A stretch of DNA of 64,000 nucleotides from Myxococcales bacterium (GCA_016703425.1 JADJCA010000015.1:124001-188000); one strand, 5' to 3'. Counted from the first letter of the stretch, positions 9,570 through 19,043 are shown. Numbers and translations: made by a program. The notes: generated by a model from the letters alone, not told the origin.

Positions 9570-10715
9570 CTACCGCGACGCCATCCACAAGTCGTCGCCG
9601 CCGACGGTGCCGGTCCGCGGACTCGTGAAGTAGATGCGGCACGCGTCGTCGGAGATCCACGCCGCGTAGTTTCCCGCTATCCCGACTGGCGAGAGCTCCT
9701 GGAAGAAGTGGGCCGGTCCGAACGCGTCCTTGGTGCTCTTCCGTTGAGCGACGAAGAGGAAGGCGCCCCGCGAGTAGCCTGGCGGCTGCGTGACCCTCGT
9801 AAAGTACAGGGCTAGCTCGTCACGGGATACCGAAGGCCAGGCCTGACTCGCGGTGTACAGATCGGGAGGCACCTGCAAGTTGACCGCCGCGTCGGGTCCT
9901 GGCGTATCGAGGAGGCGTGGCGGCTCGTAGAGGGAGTTCACCGCGTTCCACTCGTTGACCGCCAGGTGTGGCCCTGTCGCGTAATAGATGTTTCGCGTCA
10001 CTTGCCCGACAGAGGCGGCACCGAGGAGGTTTCCCCCATAGGCCACCGGGTCTTTGCGAACGTTGGAGAAGCCTTTGGCGCCACCGTCCCAATCGGCTCG
10101 GTAGATGCCGTGATTGGGGTTCGCGCCGCCATCGGCGAAGACGTGACTGTCGCGCCCGAAGAGCGCGGCCTTGCCCTTCGGGTCGAGCGAGAGCGTGACG
10201 TCAGAGACACCGCTCTTGAGCGGCGCGAGGACCTCTGGGATGGCGAAGGGCGAAGCGCGATCAGGCCTACGCGTCACGTAGAGGTCGCGCGACGCGTTGA
10301 TTTCGCCTGGACTCGAGCCGGCACCCCGCGAGAAGTAGAGCGTCAGCTCGTCGCTCGTAAGGAACGGATCGCGCTCGTGGTCGGCCGTGTTGACGCCGGC
10401 GACAGCGACGACGCTCTGGAACGGGGCCGTATGGTTGCAGACGCGTGCCGCATCAACGCCGCCATCGACACCTCCATCGGGGGACCGCGCGTCGACGACA
10501 CCGGCGTCTCCGCTCGGCCCGCCTTCGTCGCTCGGGCTCGGTTCGGCGTCGGAGGTCGACGCGTCGTCGTCCGTGGGACGAGTCTCGCCGGCGACGAAGT
10601 CACCGAGCAGTGACACGCACCCCACGAGCAGCAGCATCGAGAAGGCCACGCCTCCGCGAAGCCACTGGTTCTTTGTCACGAGAGCGAGGCTATCGAACGC
10701 AAACGGTCTTCTCAA
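9570..10715 (-). CDS. Lipoprotein with WD40-like (PD40) repeats
   Basis: 381 residues. Signal peptide with lipobox LLVGC (Cys33), an Asp/Ser/Gly linker to about residue 90, then blades of a TolB/PD40-type propeller. The repeated signature is ERDPFLTSDELTLYFSR, WPSVSRDELALYFTR and AAWISDDACRIYFTSPR, each with the S-x-D-x-x-x-(L/I)-Y-F pattern, and the end DDLWMASR is typical of this family. Such proteins are predicted surface or periplasmic scaffolds; no enzymatic residue is visible. It lies convergent to the concanavalin-like lipoprotein. Confidence 0.75.
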   Translation of the reverse strand: MRRPFAFDSLALVTKNQWLRGGVAFSMLLLVGCVSLLGDFVAGETRPTDDDASTSDAEPSPSDEGGPSGDAGVVDARSPDGGVDGGVDAARVCNHTAPFQSVVAVAGVNTADHERDPFLTSDELTLYFSRGAGSSPGEINASRDLYVTRRPDRASPFAIPEVLAPLKSGVSDVTLSLDPKGKAALFGRDSHVFADGGANPNHGIYRADWDGGAKGFSNVRKDPVAYGGNLLGAASVGQVTRNIYYATGPHLAVNEWNAVNSLYEPPRLLDTPGPDAAVNLQVPPDLYTASQAWPSVSRDELALYFTRVTQPPGYSRGAFLFVAQRKSTKDAFGPAHFFQELSPVGIAGNYAAWISDDACRIYFTSPRTGTVGGDDLWMASR

Positions 10716-10740
10716 TGTGGTCGTGCCTCGGTCGTGGGGC

Positions 10741-12084
10741 CTACTCCACGATCTCCAGGTAGTGCCCCGTAAAGCTCTTGATGCGCTCGCCGGAGCTCGT
10801 AAACGCGGCGGTGGTCATGAGCCACGCGCCCTTGCCGATGCCTCGCTCTTTTCGCTTCGCGGTGTCGACGATGGCCTCGAAGGCGGTGGCCCCCGGCGGG
10901 ACATCTTTCTTGAAGACGAACTCGTGGCTCGCCGTCGTGCCCGGCTTCGTGAACGCCACGACGGCGCTGATCTGATCCGACGTGTCTCCACGATTCTCCA
11001 GCTTGAAGACCACGCGCAGGAGCGCGTGATCGGCGAGGCGCACGGGAAGCTCAGGCCGCGAGACGCGCATGTCGATGCTGCCGATGGTGAGCGGCAGCCC
11101 GGCGAAGGAGTTCATCCGATCGCCGGCAGAGTCGAACGTGGTGACGGTGACGAGCCACGACCCGGCGCCGATCTTCTTCGCCTCCCGCTGCTCTCGCGTG
11201 AGACGGAGCGTGTAGCTCGCCGTCCCGGGCACGACGAGCAGCGGCGCGTCGTAGTGCTCGATGCCCGTCGTCGTGCCGGGCCGCGTGAAGACAACGAGCG
11301 GCGTGACGCGATTGGCGGTGTCACCGCGGTTCTCGATGGCCATGGGAATGACCAAATCGTCGTGCGCGCCGATGCGCGTCGCCATCTTCGGCGGCGTGGC
11401 GATCTGAACATCGTCGCGACCTCTGCGAAAGGGGTTGCCTGAGAGCGCGCGGCCCACTCGAGCCCCGTCGTCGTCGCGGACGTCGAAGGTGATGGCGTAA
11501 CGACCGGGCGCCACGTTCGCTTCCGTGAGGTCGCGTGCGTCGAGCTTCATCTCGACGAAAGCCCCGCCCGGGGGCACGTACGCGACGAAGTCGACGGTGC
11601 GCGTAGCGGTGGTCTTCGGCGGCGTAAAGCTCAGCGGCAGGGCGACGCGACGCGTGCACTTCGCAGCGTTGCCGACGTAGAGCCGCGCGGAGAACTCGCC
11701 GTCGCGTTCGACCTTGTCGGTGTAGATGGGCGCGTGTTCGAACGCGAGCGCGCGCCTCTCTCCTTTGGCGCACACGGCGATCGATGGCTCCGGCGCGCGG
11801 CGCGCCACCACGACGGGCCCCGCGCCGAAGGTCACGGCTGCGTCGGTCGCGGCGAGCGTGCGCGCGCCGCCGTCGGCCACCGCCTCCACGGTCGGGATCG
11901 CGGGCGCGTCGACCGACGCGTCGCGCCCGGCTGCCGCAGACGCCAGCGGCGCGGTTCCCTGCGACTCCGCGGTCACGACGGGCAGTGCCTTGGCACAGGC
12001 CGCGAGGGGCAGGAGCGCGAGCGCCGCCGAACGCCAGGTGAACGTCCCCGTGACCGTTCGCCACCACGAGCGCCGCTCCCGCAT
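10741..12084 (-). CDS. Lipoprotein with duplicated beta-sandwich domains
   Basis: 447 residues from ATG 12084; the start is set by the signal peptide and lipobox LPLAAC. After an Ala/Asp linker come three beta-rich segments. The last two are clear duplicates: VIPMAIENRGDTANRVTPLV...FTRPGTT...KKIGAGSWLVTVTTF and RVVFKLENRGDTSDQISAVV...FTKPGTT...RGIGKGAWLMTTAAF. These resemble CARDB-like or immunoglobulin-like adhesion modules. No catalytic residues were found. The gene diverges from the glycosidase-like lipoprotein at 12179 with 94 bases between the starts. Confidence 0.75.
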   Translation of the reverse strand: MRERRSWWRTVTGTFTWRSAALALLPLAACAKALPVVTAESQGTAPLASAAAGRDASVDAPAIPTVEAVADGGARTLAATDAAVTFGAGPVVVARRAPEPSIAVCAKGERRALAFEHAPIYTDKVERDGEFSARLYVGNAAKCTRRVALPLSFTPPKTTATRTVDFVAYVPPGGAFVEMKLDARDLTEANVAPGRYAITFDVRDDDGARVGRALSGNPFRRGRDDVQIATPPKMATRIGAHDDLVIPMAIENRGDTANRVTPLVVFTRPGTTTGIEHYDAPLLVVPGTASYTLRLTREQREAKKIGAGSWLVTVTTFDSAGDRMNSFAGLPLTIGSIDMRVSRPELPVRLADHALLRVVFKLENRGDTSDQISAVVAFTKPGTTASHEFVFKKDVPPGATAFEAIVDTAKRKERGIGKGAWLMTTAAFTSSGERIKSFTGHYLEIVE

Positions 12085-12178
12085 CGCGGGATCTTCGCAT
12101 TTGTACGCGGGGAGGACATCTCCCGCGAGGCGCCGACTGGCCACTCGCGGGGCGGCGCGGCTAGACTCTAGCGGCACC

Positions 12179-14326
12179 ATGCGTTTCCCCGTAGCCAGGC
12201 CACCGGCCCCACGAGACGGGCGGCGCGGACTCGGCCGCCTGGCGTCGCGTCTCTCGCGTCTTGCGCGGCTAGCCACCGTGTCGAGCCTCTTAATCGCCTG
12301 TTCGACCGAGGCCGACGAGGTGCCGCTCTACCCGATGCCCTTCAAGGCGGCGGAAGGGCGCCTCCACGTGTACGACGGCACGACGTGGAAGCCGATGTTC
12401 ATCAAGGGAATGAACATGGGCGTGGCGCTACCGGGCACGCAGCCCGGCGAGCTGGTGCCCACCGCCGAGGACTACGACCGCTGGTTCGAGATGATGGGCG
12501 AGATGGGCATCAACACCATCCGCCTCTACACCTTGCACTATCCACGCTTCTACCAGCGGCTTCATTTCTACAACATGCGGCACCAAGAGAAGCCGCTCTA
12601 CGTCTTCCACGGCATCTGGCTCGACGAAGAGAACCCGACCAAGAACCTCCGCGACATGCAGACGCACTACGACGACAACATCGTCGAGTCGATCGACTGC
12701 GTGCATGGTCGAAACTTCGTGTTCGAGCGGCTCGGGCGCGCCCATGGCGAGTACGACACCGACATCTCACCGTGGGTCATCGGCTGGCTGGTGGGGCGCG
12801 AGGTGTTCCCCGACGAGGTCCAGACGACCAACCGCCTCACAAGCGCCCGCTCACGTTACGACGGCCGCTACATCTCGCTGCCCGGCGGCTCCGAGACGGA
12901 AGTCTGGTGGGCCGAACGCGTCGATCAGATCGCAGCCTACGAGCTGGAAAAATACGGCGTGCGGCGCCCCATCAGCGTGTCGAGCTGGCCGACGCTCGAT
13001 CCCATCCGCCACCCCACCGAGGGCGCCGGCGCGTCGGAGGATCAGGAGGAGCTCGACCTCGCGCAGCTCGACACCACGAATTGTCCGCCGGGCTACTTCG
13101 CCAGCTATCACGCCTATCCGTATTACCCCGACTGGATGAGCGAAGACCCTCGCTACGTGCCAGCGGTGGATGCCGATGGTCCCAACAGCTACCTCGGCTA
13201 CCTGAAGCAGCTTCGCGCGCACTATTACCCCAAGCCGCTCATCGTCGCGGAGGTGGGCGTGCCCTCGAGCTGGGGCAACGCGCACTTTGCCCACAGCGGC
13301 ATGAACCACGGCGGCCAAGACGAGGTGACGCAAGGTCACCACGACGTGCGCGTCTTTCGGAACAACTTCGAGGCCCAGACCGGCGGCGCGATCTTGTTCG
13401 CGTGGATCGACGAGTGGTGGAAGCGCACGTGGATCGTCGACGAGCTGGCGCTGCCGCGCGATCGCTACAAGCTCTGGCACAACGTGACGAGCCCCGAGCA
13501 AAACTTCGGGCTCCTCGGCTTCGAGCTCGACCCGCCAAACTTCGACATGTTCCCAAAGACGACGGGCGCGGGGCGCGTCGCCGAGCTCCGCGCTAGCGCC
13601 GACGCCGAGTTCTTTCACGTTCGCCTGAGCTTGACGAAGCCGCTCGGCGACGGCGAGGTGATGGTCATTGGCTACGACACCCACGACGACACGCGCGGCG
13701 AGAGCGTCTTGCCCAACGGAAGGAAGACGACGCAGCGCTCGGAGTTCGCGCTCACCGTCACGCTTCCGAACAAGGCCGACCTCACCGTCATGGAGTCCTA
13801 CGATCAGTTCGGTGTCTGGCACGACACGCAAGCGGCGTGGCACAACAAGGAGGTCGGCGAGCTCCCCGGGCCGCAGCCGTATCGCTCCATCGCGAGCGAC
13901 GGCGGCAAGTGGAACCTCGTCCGCTGGAAGAACAACAGCGAGCACGGCAGCGACGATGGCGTCTACAAGTTCCCGGAGACGGTGCAGGAGATCGGTCGCC
14001 TGCGCGTGCGCAGAAGCGAAGAGCGAGAGACCGGACAGTCGGCCGTCATCGTGAACGGAGCCGAGCTCCACGTCCGAGTTCCGTGGACGCTCCTTCACGT
14101 CACCGACCCATCGAGTCTCCTCGTGCTCGACGACAACCCGAAGACGCGTCCCCGCGAGACGAGCGAGACCGACGGCTTCCGCGTCGCGGTCTCCATCGGC
14201 GAGGATCTCGTCGAGACGCCGCGCCACAAGTGGGCGCGCTGGGACAAAGTGCCGCGGTACAAAGAGCGTCGAAAGCTCAGCTACGGCATCTTCGCGGACG
14301 GCCTAAGGGCGATTCCCGATCGGTAG
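12179..14326 (+). CDS. Glycoside-hydrolase-like lipoprotein (TIM barrel)
   Basis: 715 residues from ATG 12179, selected because it opens a signal peptide with lipobox LLIAC (Cys40). FIKGMNMGVALPGTQPGE and MGEMGINTIRLYTL are typical first strands of a (beta/alpha)8 glycosidase. PLIVAEVGVPSS holds a candidate nucleophile Glu on the seventh strand, and ILFAWIDEWWKRTW fits the eighth. The fourth-strand acid (IGWLVGREVF) is plausible. The C-terminal 230 residues are beta-rich. Likely a surface-exposed polysaccharide hydrolase or a catalytically altered relative, with unknown substrate. Confidence 0.72.
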   Translation: MRFPVARPPAPRDGRRGLGRLASRLSRLARLATVSSLLIACSTEADEVPLYPMPFKAAEGRLHVYDGTTWKPMFIKGMNMGVALPGTQPGELVPTAEDYDRWFEMMGEMGINTIRLYTLHYPRFYQRLHFYNMRHQEKPLYVFHGIWLDEENPTKNLRDMQTHYDDNIVESIDCVHGRNFVFERLGRAHGEYDTDISPWVIGWLVGREVFPDEVQTTNRLTSARSRYDGRYISLPGGSETEVWWAERVDQIAAYELEKYGVRRPISVSSWPTLDPIRHPTEGAGASEDQEELDLAQLDTTNCPPGYFASYHAYPYYPDWMSEDPRYVPAVDADGPNSYLGYLKQLRAHYYPKPLIVAEVGVPSSWGNAHFAHSGMNHGGQDEVTQGHHDVRVFRNNFEAQTGGAILFAWIDEWWKRTWIVDELALPRDRYKLWHNVTSPEQNFGLLGFELDPPNFDMFPKTTGAGRVAELRASADAEFFHVRLSLTKPLGDGEVMVIGYDTHDDTRGESVLPNGRKTTQRSEFALTVTLPNKADLTVMESYDQFGVWHDTQAAWHNKEVGELPGPQPYRSIASDGGKWNLVRWKNNSEHGSDDGVYKFPETVQEIGRLRVRRSEERETGQSAVIVNGAELHVRVPWTLLHVTDPSSLLVLDDNPKTRPRETSETDGFRVAVSIGEDLVETPRHKWARWDKVPRYKERRKLSYGIFADGLRAIPDR

Positions 14327-14475
14327 CTGGGCGCCGTGGTCCCGGCGCCACGCGTCATGAGACAAAACGCTCACCTTGTCCGACACCAACGCACCAGGTC
14401 GCCATGTAACGCGTTGAAAGTATTCATTCCTCTCGCGGCACGGACACTGCTTTAGGCCCCCTACCCGGAGGCTCC

Positions 14476-15450
14476 ATGCGTATTTCGTTCGTTGCTCTCG
14501 CCGTCGCCGTTTCCGTCTCTAGCCTTGGCGGCCTCGTCGCCTGCGGCGGAAGCTCCTCCGAAGCCGAGCTGTCGCAAGACGAGCTGAATCGTCAAAGCAG
14601 CGTCGTGGAGATCGACGAAGACGACAACAAGAAGACGATCTCCGTCGAGAAGGGCAAGGCCATCAAGCTGCGCCTCGCGAGCCCCGGCAGCGGCGGCTAC
14701 AAGTGGAAGGTCGTAAGCACCGACCGCTCCTTCGGGTACCCGACGCCGAAGGACGGCGAGTTTGAATCGAGCGGCGGCGGTAGAGCCGGTGGCGGCGGCA
14801 CGCAGGTCTTCACGTGGGACACCGACTCGCGGTTGCTTACGCCGGGCGGCGCCAACCACGCCGTGAAGCTCGAGTATCGGAGGCCCTGGGAGGACGACTC
14901 GGTGGCGGCCGCGGAGACGTTCTCGTTCAAGGTAAAGATCACCGAGCCGGCGCACGAGCCGCCGGCGCCGGACCTCAAGCCCATCGTCGTCGAGGCCGAC
15001 GACGACGGCGACCGCGTAAAGGCGAAGGAAGGACAAGACGTGGTCGTCAAGCTGCCGGCCAACGCGTCGGCCGGCTACCGCTGGCACGTGGAGTCGGTCG
15101 ACCGGACGCTCGGCCAGCCTGAGGTCTCTTACGAAGCCAACAACCCTCGCGCCGTCGGTGGTGGTGGGCTCTCCGTCCTCACTTGGAAGACTGGCCCGGC
15201 GGGCCCGTTGTCGAAGGTCGGCACCCACGCCATCAAGCTCAAGTACAGCCGCGGCGCCTCCGGCGAAGCCGAGAAGGAATTCAGCTTCACGTTGCTCATC
15301 GCCGCCGTTGCGGAGGAAGACGAGTTCGAGTGCCCGACGCAGCGCTCCATCAACTGCATGCCGCCCATCACGCCTGCTCGGCGCGCCAACTGCGCGGCTG
15401 ACTTCCGCGCCTGGGCAGAGAGCCACTGCGACGTGACGTTCTTGCACTGA
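14476..15450 (+). CDS. Lipoprotein with two chagasin-like inhibitor domains
   Basis: 324 residues. Lipobox GLVACGG (Cys23) and a GGAGG ribosome site just upstream. Two tandem domains of the chagasin/I42 cysteine-protease-inhibitor type follow. Domain 1 (about 50-155) has GSGGYKWKV (loop 2), GGGGTQVFTW (loop 4) and YRRPWED (loop 6). Domain 2 (about 170-280) has ASAGYRWHV and VGGGGLSVLTW but carries SRGAS where the RPW loop should be. Known chagasins block papain-like proteases through these three loops, so domain 1 looks competent and domain 2 altered. A C-terminal tail has four Cys, probably disulfide-bonded. Periplasmic or outer-membrane location is inferred. Confidence 0.8.
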   Translation: MRISFVALAVAVSVSSLGGLVACGGSSSEAELSQDELNRQSSVVEIDEDDNKKTISVEKGKAIKLRLASPGSGGYKWKVVSTDRSFGYPTPKDGEFESSGGGRAGGGGTQVFTWDTDSRLLTPGGANHAVKLEYRRPWEDDSVAAAETFSFKVKITEPAHEPPAPDLKPIVVEADDDGDRVKAKEGQDVVVKLPANASAGYRWHVESVDRTLGQPEVSYEANNPRAVGGGGLSVLTWKTGPAGPLSKVGTHAIKLKYSRGASGEAEKEFSFTLLIAAVAEEDEFECPTQRSINCMPPITPARRANCAADFRAWAESHCDVTFLH

Positions 15451-15457
15451 CCGAGCC

Positions 15458-16108
15458 CTACTCGCTCGGATCGCCGCTCGAGCCGAAATCGTCGCCGCCT
15501 TGGTCGGCAGCTTGGTCGCCTGCTGCGCCTAGGCTGCCGGCGTAGGGATCACCGGCGTTGTCTCCGTAGGAGTCCCCACTCACCTCGTTGCCGCCGGGGC
15601 TTCCTTGATAGGCGTCGCCGCCTTGCGCTTGCGTGTCGTTCTGCGAACCGCTTCCGCCCCATCCCGGCTCGAAGGGGTCCTGCGGCGCCGGCGCGCCGTA
15701 CATGGCAAACGAGCCCCCCGCGTCGAGGCTGCCGGGATCGAACGCGCCGCCGGCCGGGATCGGTGCACCATACATGGAGAACGAACTCCCCGCATCGTTC
15801 GGTGCGCCACCAAGCTCCGGGTTCGTGACGCCGAGGTTATCGGGGCGCACACCGCCGGCCACCGCCGAGAGGTCACCGAGCGAGAGCTCGCGACGACCGA
15901 CTGCGTTGAAGCTGAACGTCTGAGCGCGCGACAGTCGCTCGGTGGTCGCCCGCGGCGCCGCGTCGAGCAGTTCGTGGGGGAGCGTCGACGAACAGAACGG
16001 GCACGTCCCTTCGACGGCGGCGAACACGTGACGTGCGCAGCGTGGACACGGAACGAGCGGACCTCGCGTGGCGCGAGCGTACTTGGCGGAAGTGGGCGGC
16101 GTCTTCAT
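15458..16108 (-). CDS. Zinc-ribbon protein with VAGG motif and Gly-rich tail
   Basis: 216 residues. The N-terminus has two CxxC knuckles (CPRC at 21-24, CPFC at 36-39), a probable zinc ribbon. A short helix-like segment ends in RRELSLGDLSAVAGG at about residues 72-86, a double-glycine-like motif also seen in two other proteins of this window. The rest is Gly/Asp/Pro-rich and disordered, with two copies of SF(S/A)MYGAP(I/A)P. No signal peptide was found. Function unknown. It converges on the chagasin-like gene with 7 bases between the stops. Confidence 0.65.
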   Translation of the reverse strand: MKTPPTSAKYARATRGPLVPCPRCARHVFAAVEGTCPFCSSTLPHELLDAAPRATTERLSRAQTFSFNAVGRRELSLGDLSAVAGGVRPDNLGVTNPELGGAPNDAGSSFSMYGAPIPAGGAFDPGSLDAGGSFAMYGAPAPQDPFEPGWGGSGSQNDTQAQGGDAYQGSPGGNEVSGDSYGDNAGDPYAGSLGAAGDQAADQGGDDFGSSGDPSE

Positions 16109-16278
16109 GCGAGGACGTCGAGCAAGGGCGATGCCGGACCGCGGTGGCGGCGGCGCCAGTCATATCGCGAACTTCGCAGGTGGATCGGCGAGGCGCGGGG
16201 CGAACGCGCCGTTCGCCACGTTCGTCGCCACGATCCGAGCGCGAGGCCCCACGCCGCGGGTACGCGCCGTCGTTGTCG

Positions 16279-17370
16279 CTACTTCCAGAACGCGCCGCTC
16301 ATGAGCGCCGGCGTCGCCGGCACCTGCGTGCGATCGAGCAGGAGCCCCCGCAGCTTGCCTTGCTGCTCCACCTTCTCGGCGCCTGACTTCAGGGCCGCGT
16401 CGATGATGGCGTCGATGGACACGTTCATCTGCGTCGGGTCCCAGCCCTCGCTGTCGAAGCCTTCCTCTTGCGGCGTCGCCCAGCCGCGCGTCAACGACGC
16501 GACTCGGGTAACGGGCACCGTGACGCCGGGATTCATGGTTCCGCCCACGATGGGCTCGGGCGCGCCGACCCATGGCTCGGTGAACTTGGGTACACGCACC
16601 TTGAAGGCCCACGCGGCGCGAAAGCGCGGCTCAAGCAAGTTCGCCAACTCGAGGAATGAAACGACGAAGGCCGAACAGCCGGCGCCCTCCTTGTGGAGAG
16701 GCCGCACGGCGAGCCCGTAGGTCTTGTCGATGCCGAGCTTCTGATACTCGGCGGCGTAGTCGAGGAGTCGATGGCAAACGTCCGCGGCGATGCCGAAGCG
16801 GACGAAGTTCATGCCGCCGTTGGCCTTGCCGATGGCTTCGTCGGCGGAGAGCTCGGCTTCGGTTTGCAGGCGGCCCTTCACGCCCTCAAACATGACGCCG
16901 AGGCCCACCCCCTTGTCGAGGACGAGGGTGCGAAACTCGGCGTCGTCGGCGTTGGTCATGGCACCGGCAAAACGCGCCGCGGCGCGGCCCGCCGTCGCGG
17001 CGCAATCGACGCGAACGGTCGCGTGACCAATGGTGTGCGTGAAGCCGAGTGCGACGGCGCCCGCTTCGTTGAGCAGCACTTGCCTCGTGAGGCCGCCGGG
17101 CGACGTCCACATGAGGCCGTCGGGGTTCAAGGTCGAGGTCGGTGCGTGGATCGCGAAGACCGTGAGCGTGCTCGCGAACGGATCGTTCGACGACGGCGAC
17201 GGCGTGACCACGGGCGACGTGGGAACGGGCTCGCTCGGCGGGGCCGGCTGCGCGGACTGGCCCGCCGCCGGCGACGGCGGCGGTGCGGACTGCACGGTCG
17301 ACGAGGCGGGCTCCGCGCCGGAGCAGGCCGCGACCGCGAGGGCCGCCAGAACGAGGGGCATCTGATTCAA
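16279..17370 (-). CDS. Lipoprotein of unknown function
   Basis: 363 residues with lipobox VAACSG (Cys16) and a Pro/Ala/Ser-rich linker to about residue 65. The folded part has scattered Cys and His residues (VDCAATAG, DVCHRLLDY, GAGCSAFVVSFLELA) and ends in a short helical region. I do not recognise a family. The 5' part of this gene is overlapped in another frame by the open run-on of the membrane protein gene upstream. The lipobox and even coding quality support this gene as the real one in the overlap. Confidence 0.75.
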   Translation of the reverse strand: MNQMPLVLAALAVAACSGAEPASSTVQSAPPPSPAAGQSAQPAPPSEPVPTSPVVTPSPSSNDPFASTLTVFAIHAPTSTLNPDGLMWTSPGGLTRQVLLNEAGAVALGFTHTIGHATVRVDCAATAGRAAARFAGAMTNADDAEFRTLVLDKGVGLGVMFEGVKGRLQTEAELSADEAIGKANGGMNFVRFGIAADVCHRLLDYAAEYQKLGIDKTYGLAVRPLHKEGAGCSAFVVSFLELANLLEPRFRAAWAFKVRVPKFTEPWVGAPEPIVGGTMNPGVTVPVTRVASLTRGWATPQEEGFDSEGWDPTQMNVSIDAIIDAALKSGAEKVEQQGKLRGLLLDRTQVPATPALMSGAFWK

Positions 17371-18283
17371 AGCGGCGGGAGCCTAGCACGGGACTAAACC
17401 GGGTCGAGGGGGTGGTTACGCCGGGCGGCGCGCAGGCCGTCGCGTCTGTTGCTCGAGCGTGCGGGGGGCGCCCAACGACGGGCGGCGACGCACTCCTGTT
17501 GCGCCAGACCGGGCGCCCCGCGAGGGCCTGCAGGAGAGTGCCCAGCGACAACGTCCCCGCAGCGCCGATAGCCACGAAGAGCAAGGTCGCGCGCGCCCCG
17601 CTGACGAGCGGGACTTGCAGCAGCAGCCACGCGCTCAGCGGAAGCACCTGAACCGCGTGGAGCGCGAAGAAGTGCGCGACGCGCAGATCGCCGTGGCTCA
17701 CGCTCCAATTCAAGAGCGGCAGGCCGGCGCCACCGTCTTCACCGCCAACGGAATGAGCGAGGCGACCGCCCATGGCGAAGCCCGAGACCGGCGCGAGCAG
17801 GAGCAACAAGAGCCCTGCGCGCCAGGCCGTCGCCAGAAGCGGCGGCAGCGCCTGGCCAGCAGAATCAACCAGCGGTCCTAGGAGGGAAGCAAGCGCGAGC
17901 CAGATCATGACGACCGTTGCGACGACGATCGCCGCGACCATCGCGTTCCAGATCGTTGCGTCGAGCAGGCCTCCGCTGTTGAAGTGAGACGTCCTGCCGC
18001 GCAGGGCCTGCGCGAGGATGCCACCCATCTCGATGGTCATCGTGGCCGCGAGGAGCCAGGCCACGACGGCGCGCGATGCCTCGCGCACCGACAAGCTCGG
18101 AAGAAGGACGCCCATCGTAAAGAGAAAGAGAGCGATGGAGACCGCGAATTTGAGCGGCTTTAGGGCCGGATGAACGCCCATCACGAGCGGCACTTCGAAC
18201 GCCAGAGCGACGACGCACAAGATCGCCACGAGGCCGTGCGCGGCGGCGGCCCAGAGCAGCACTCGTGGCAACGTTGCGATCAT
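16886..18283 (-). CDS. Polytopic membrane protein, C-terminus probably frameshifted
   Basis: From ATG 18283 the first ~265 residues are a convincing membrane protein with about seven helices (for example VLLWAAAAHGLVAILCVVALAF and LLLLLLAPVSGFAMGG). Meaningful sequence ends near LLQALAGRPVW (about 17490). The same frame then stays open, Arg- and Pro-rich, to 16886, overlapping 485 bases of the lipoprotein gene on the same strand. Such an overlap is very unlikely. A frameshift just after GRPVW would let the protein end at a TAA at 17416-17418 in another frame. The true 3' end is therefore probably near 17416. Function unknown. Confidence 0.6.
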   Translation of the reverse strand: MIATLPRVLLWAAAAHGLVAILCVVALAFEVPLVMGVHPALKPLKFAVSIALFLFTMGVLLPSLSVREASRAVVAWLLAATMTIEMGGILAQALRGRTSHFNSGGLLDATIWNAMVAAIVVATVVMIWLALASLLGPLVDSAGQALPPLLATAWRAGLLLLLLAPVSGFAMGGRLAHSVGGEDGGAGLPLLNWSVSHGDLRVAHFFALHAVQVLPLSAWLLLQVPLVSGARATLLFVAIGAAGTLSLGTLLQALAGRPVWRNRSASPPVVGRPPHARATDATACAPPGVTTPSTRFSPVLGSRRFESDAPRSGGPRGRGLLRRGARLVDRAVRTAAVAGGGPVRAAGPAERARSHVARGHAVAVVERSVREHAHGLRDPRTDLDLEPRRPHVDVARRPHEASAAQRSGRRRTRLHAHHWSRDRSRRLRRDGGPRRGAFCRCHDQRRRRRVSHPRPRQGGGPRRHV

Positions 18284-18476
18284 CGGCGCGCCTCCGCCGG
18301 CGACTGTTGACCTGGAGTCGGAAGAGGCCCCGCCGAGACCGCAGATGAGGTCATTCCTTCCTCCGCGCCATGTGCGTCGGGCCCGCAAGACTCCAGCTCG
18401 GTCGCGGATCTTTTTGCATGATGCCCATCATTCCTTTTCTCGAGACGTGGCACAGAGAGCACGGCCAAACGATCGC

Positions 18477-19043
18477 TCAATCGGGCGCCGACGCGCGCGC
18501 GGCTCGGAGAAGTCGGTCCGCGAGCTTCGGATCGTCGACGAGGCGGGCGAGGACCACAGCGCCCACCATGGTCGACGCAAGCCGTAGCGCTTCGTCGCTG
18601 GGAGACCGCGCCCGTTGGTTGCGGTGGAGCTTTCCGTCGACGAGCCGCAAGAGGCCTTTAGCCACCTCAGCGAAGGCTCGGCGAACCGACGGCGCTTGCC
18701 GGTGTCCGTCGGTGCCCAGGGCGGCCACGACGCACCCTCCTTCGGGGTGTTCGACGTGACCCTTCGAGAGATACCGCGCGAGCGTCTCTTCGAGGGGCAC
18801 GGACTCTGCGAAGGCCCCCTGCGCGGTGGCCGCGCCGGCGGCTTGCACGGCAGCGGCCACCAGTTCGTCGCGATCCTCGAAGTGCGCGTAGAAGCCACCG
18901 TGCGTAAGCCCGGCGGACTTCATGAGCGCCGGAATGCTCACGGCGGCGAGGCCGCTCCGCCGCAGGGCCGCGGACGCGGCGTCGACGATGCGCTGTCGAA
19001 CGGCTTCTTTGTGCCCGTCGGCGTATCGCATGATGGTCATCAT
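18477..19043 (-). CDS. TetR-family transcriptional regulator
   Basis: 188 residues from ATG 19043; ATG 19040 and 19031 are equally possible starts and none has a good ribosome site. The N-terminal DNA-binding domain is clear: RQRIVDAASAALRRSG, then VSIPALMKSAGLTHGGFYAHFEDRDEL, with the recognition helix in THGGFYAHF. The C-terminal ligand domain has CVVAALGTDGH, as in the TetR subgroup that regulates small-molecule modification genes. The target is unknown. An inverted repeat (ATGATG-GT-CATCAT, 19030-19043) lies on the start codons and could be an autoregulatory site. Confidence 0.88.
   Translation of the reverse strand: MMTIMRYADGHKEAVRQRIVDAASAALRRSGLAAVSIPALMKSAGLTHGGFYAHFEDRDELVAAAVQAAGAATAQGAFAESVPLEETLARYLSKGHVEHPEGGCVVAALGTDGHRQAPSVRRAFAEVAKGLLRLVDGKLHRNQRARSPSDEALRLASTMVGAVVLARLVDDPKLADRLLRAARASAPD

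Noticed and set aside
12851..14227. 458-codon minus-strand open frame under the glycosidase-like gene
   Set aside because: Antisense shadow; the plus-strand gene has a lipobox and recognised TIM-barrel motifs.
19030..19043. Inverted repeat ATGATG-GT-CATCAT at the TetR start codons
   Set aside because: It is made largely of the overlapping start codons, so the symmetry may be accidental. Mentioned only as a possible site in the TetR entry.
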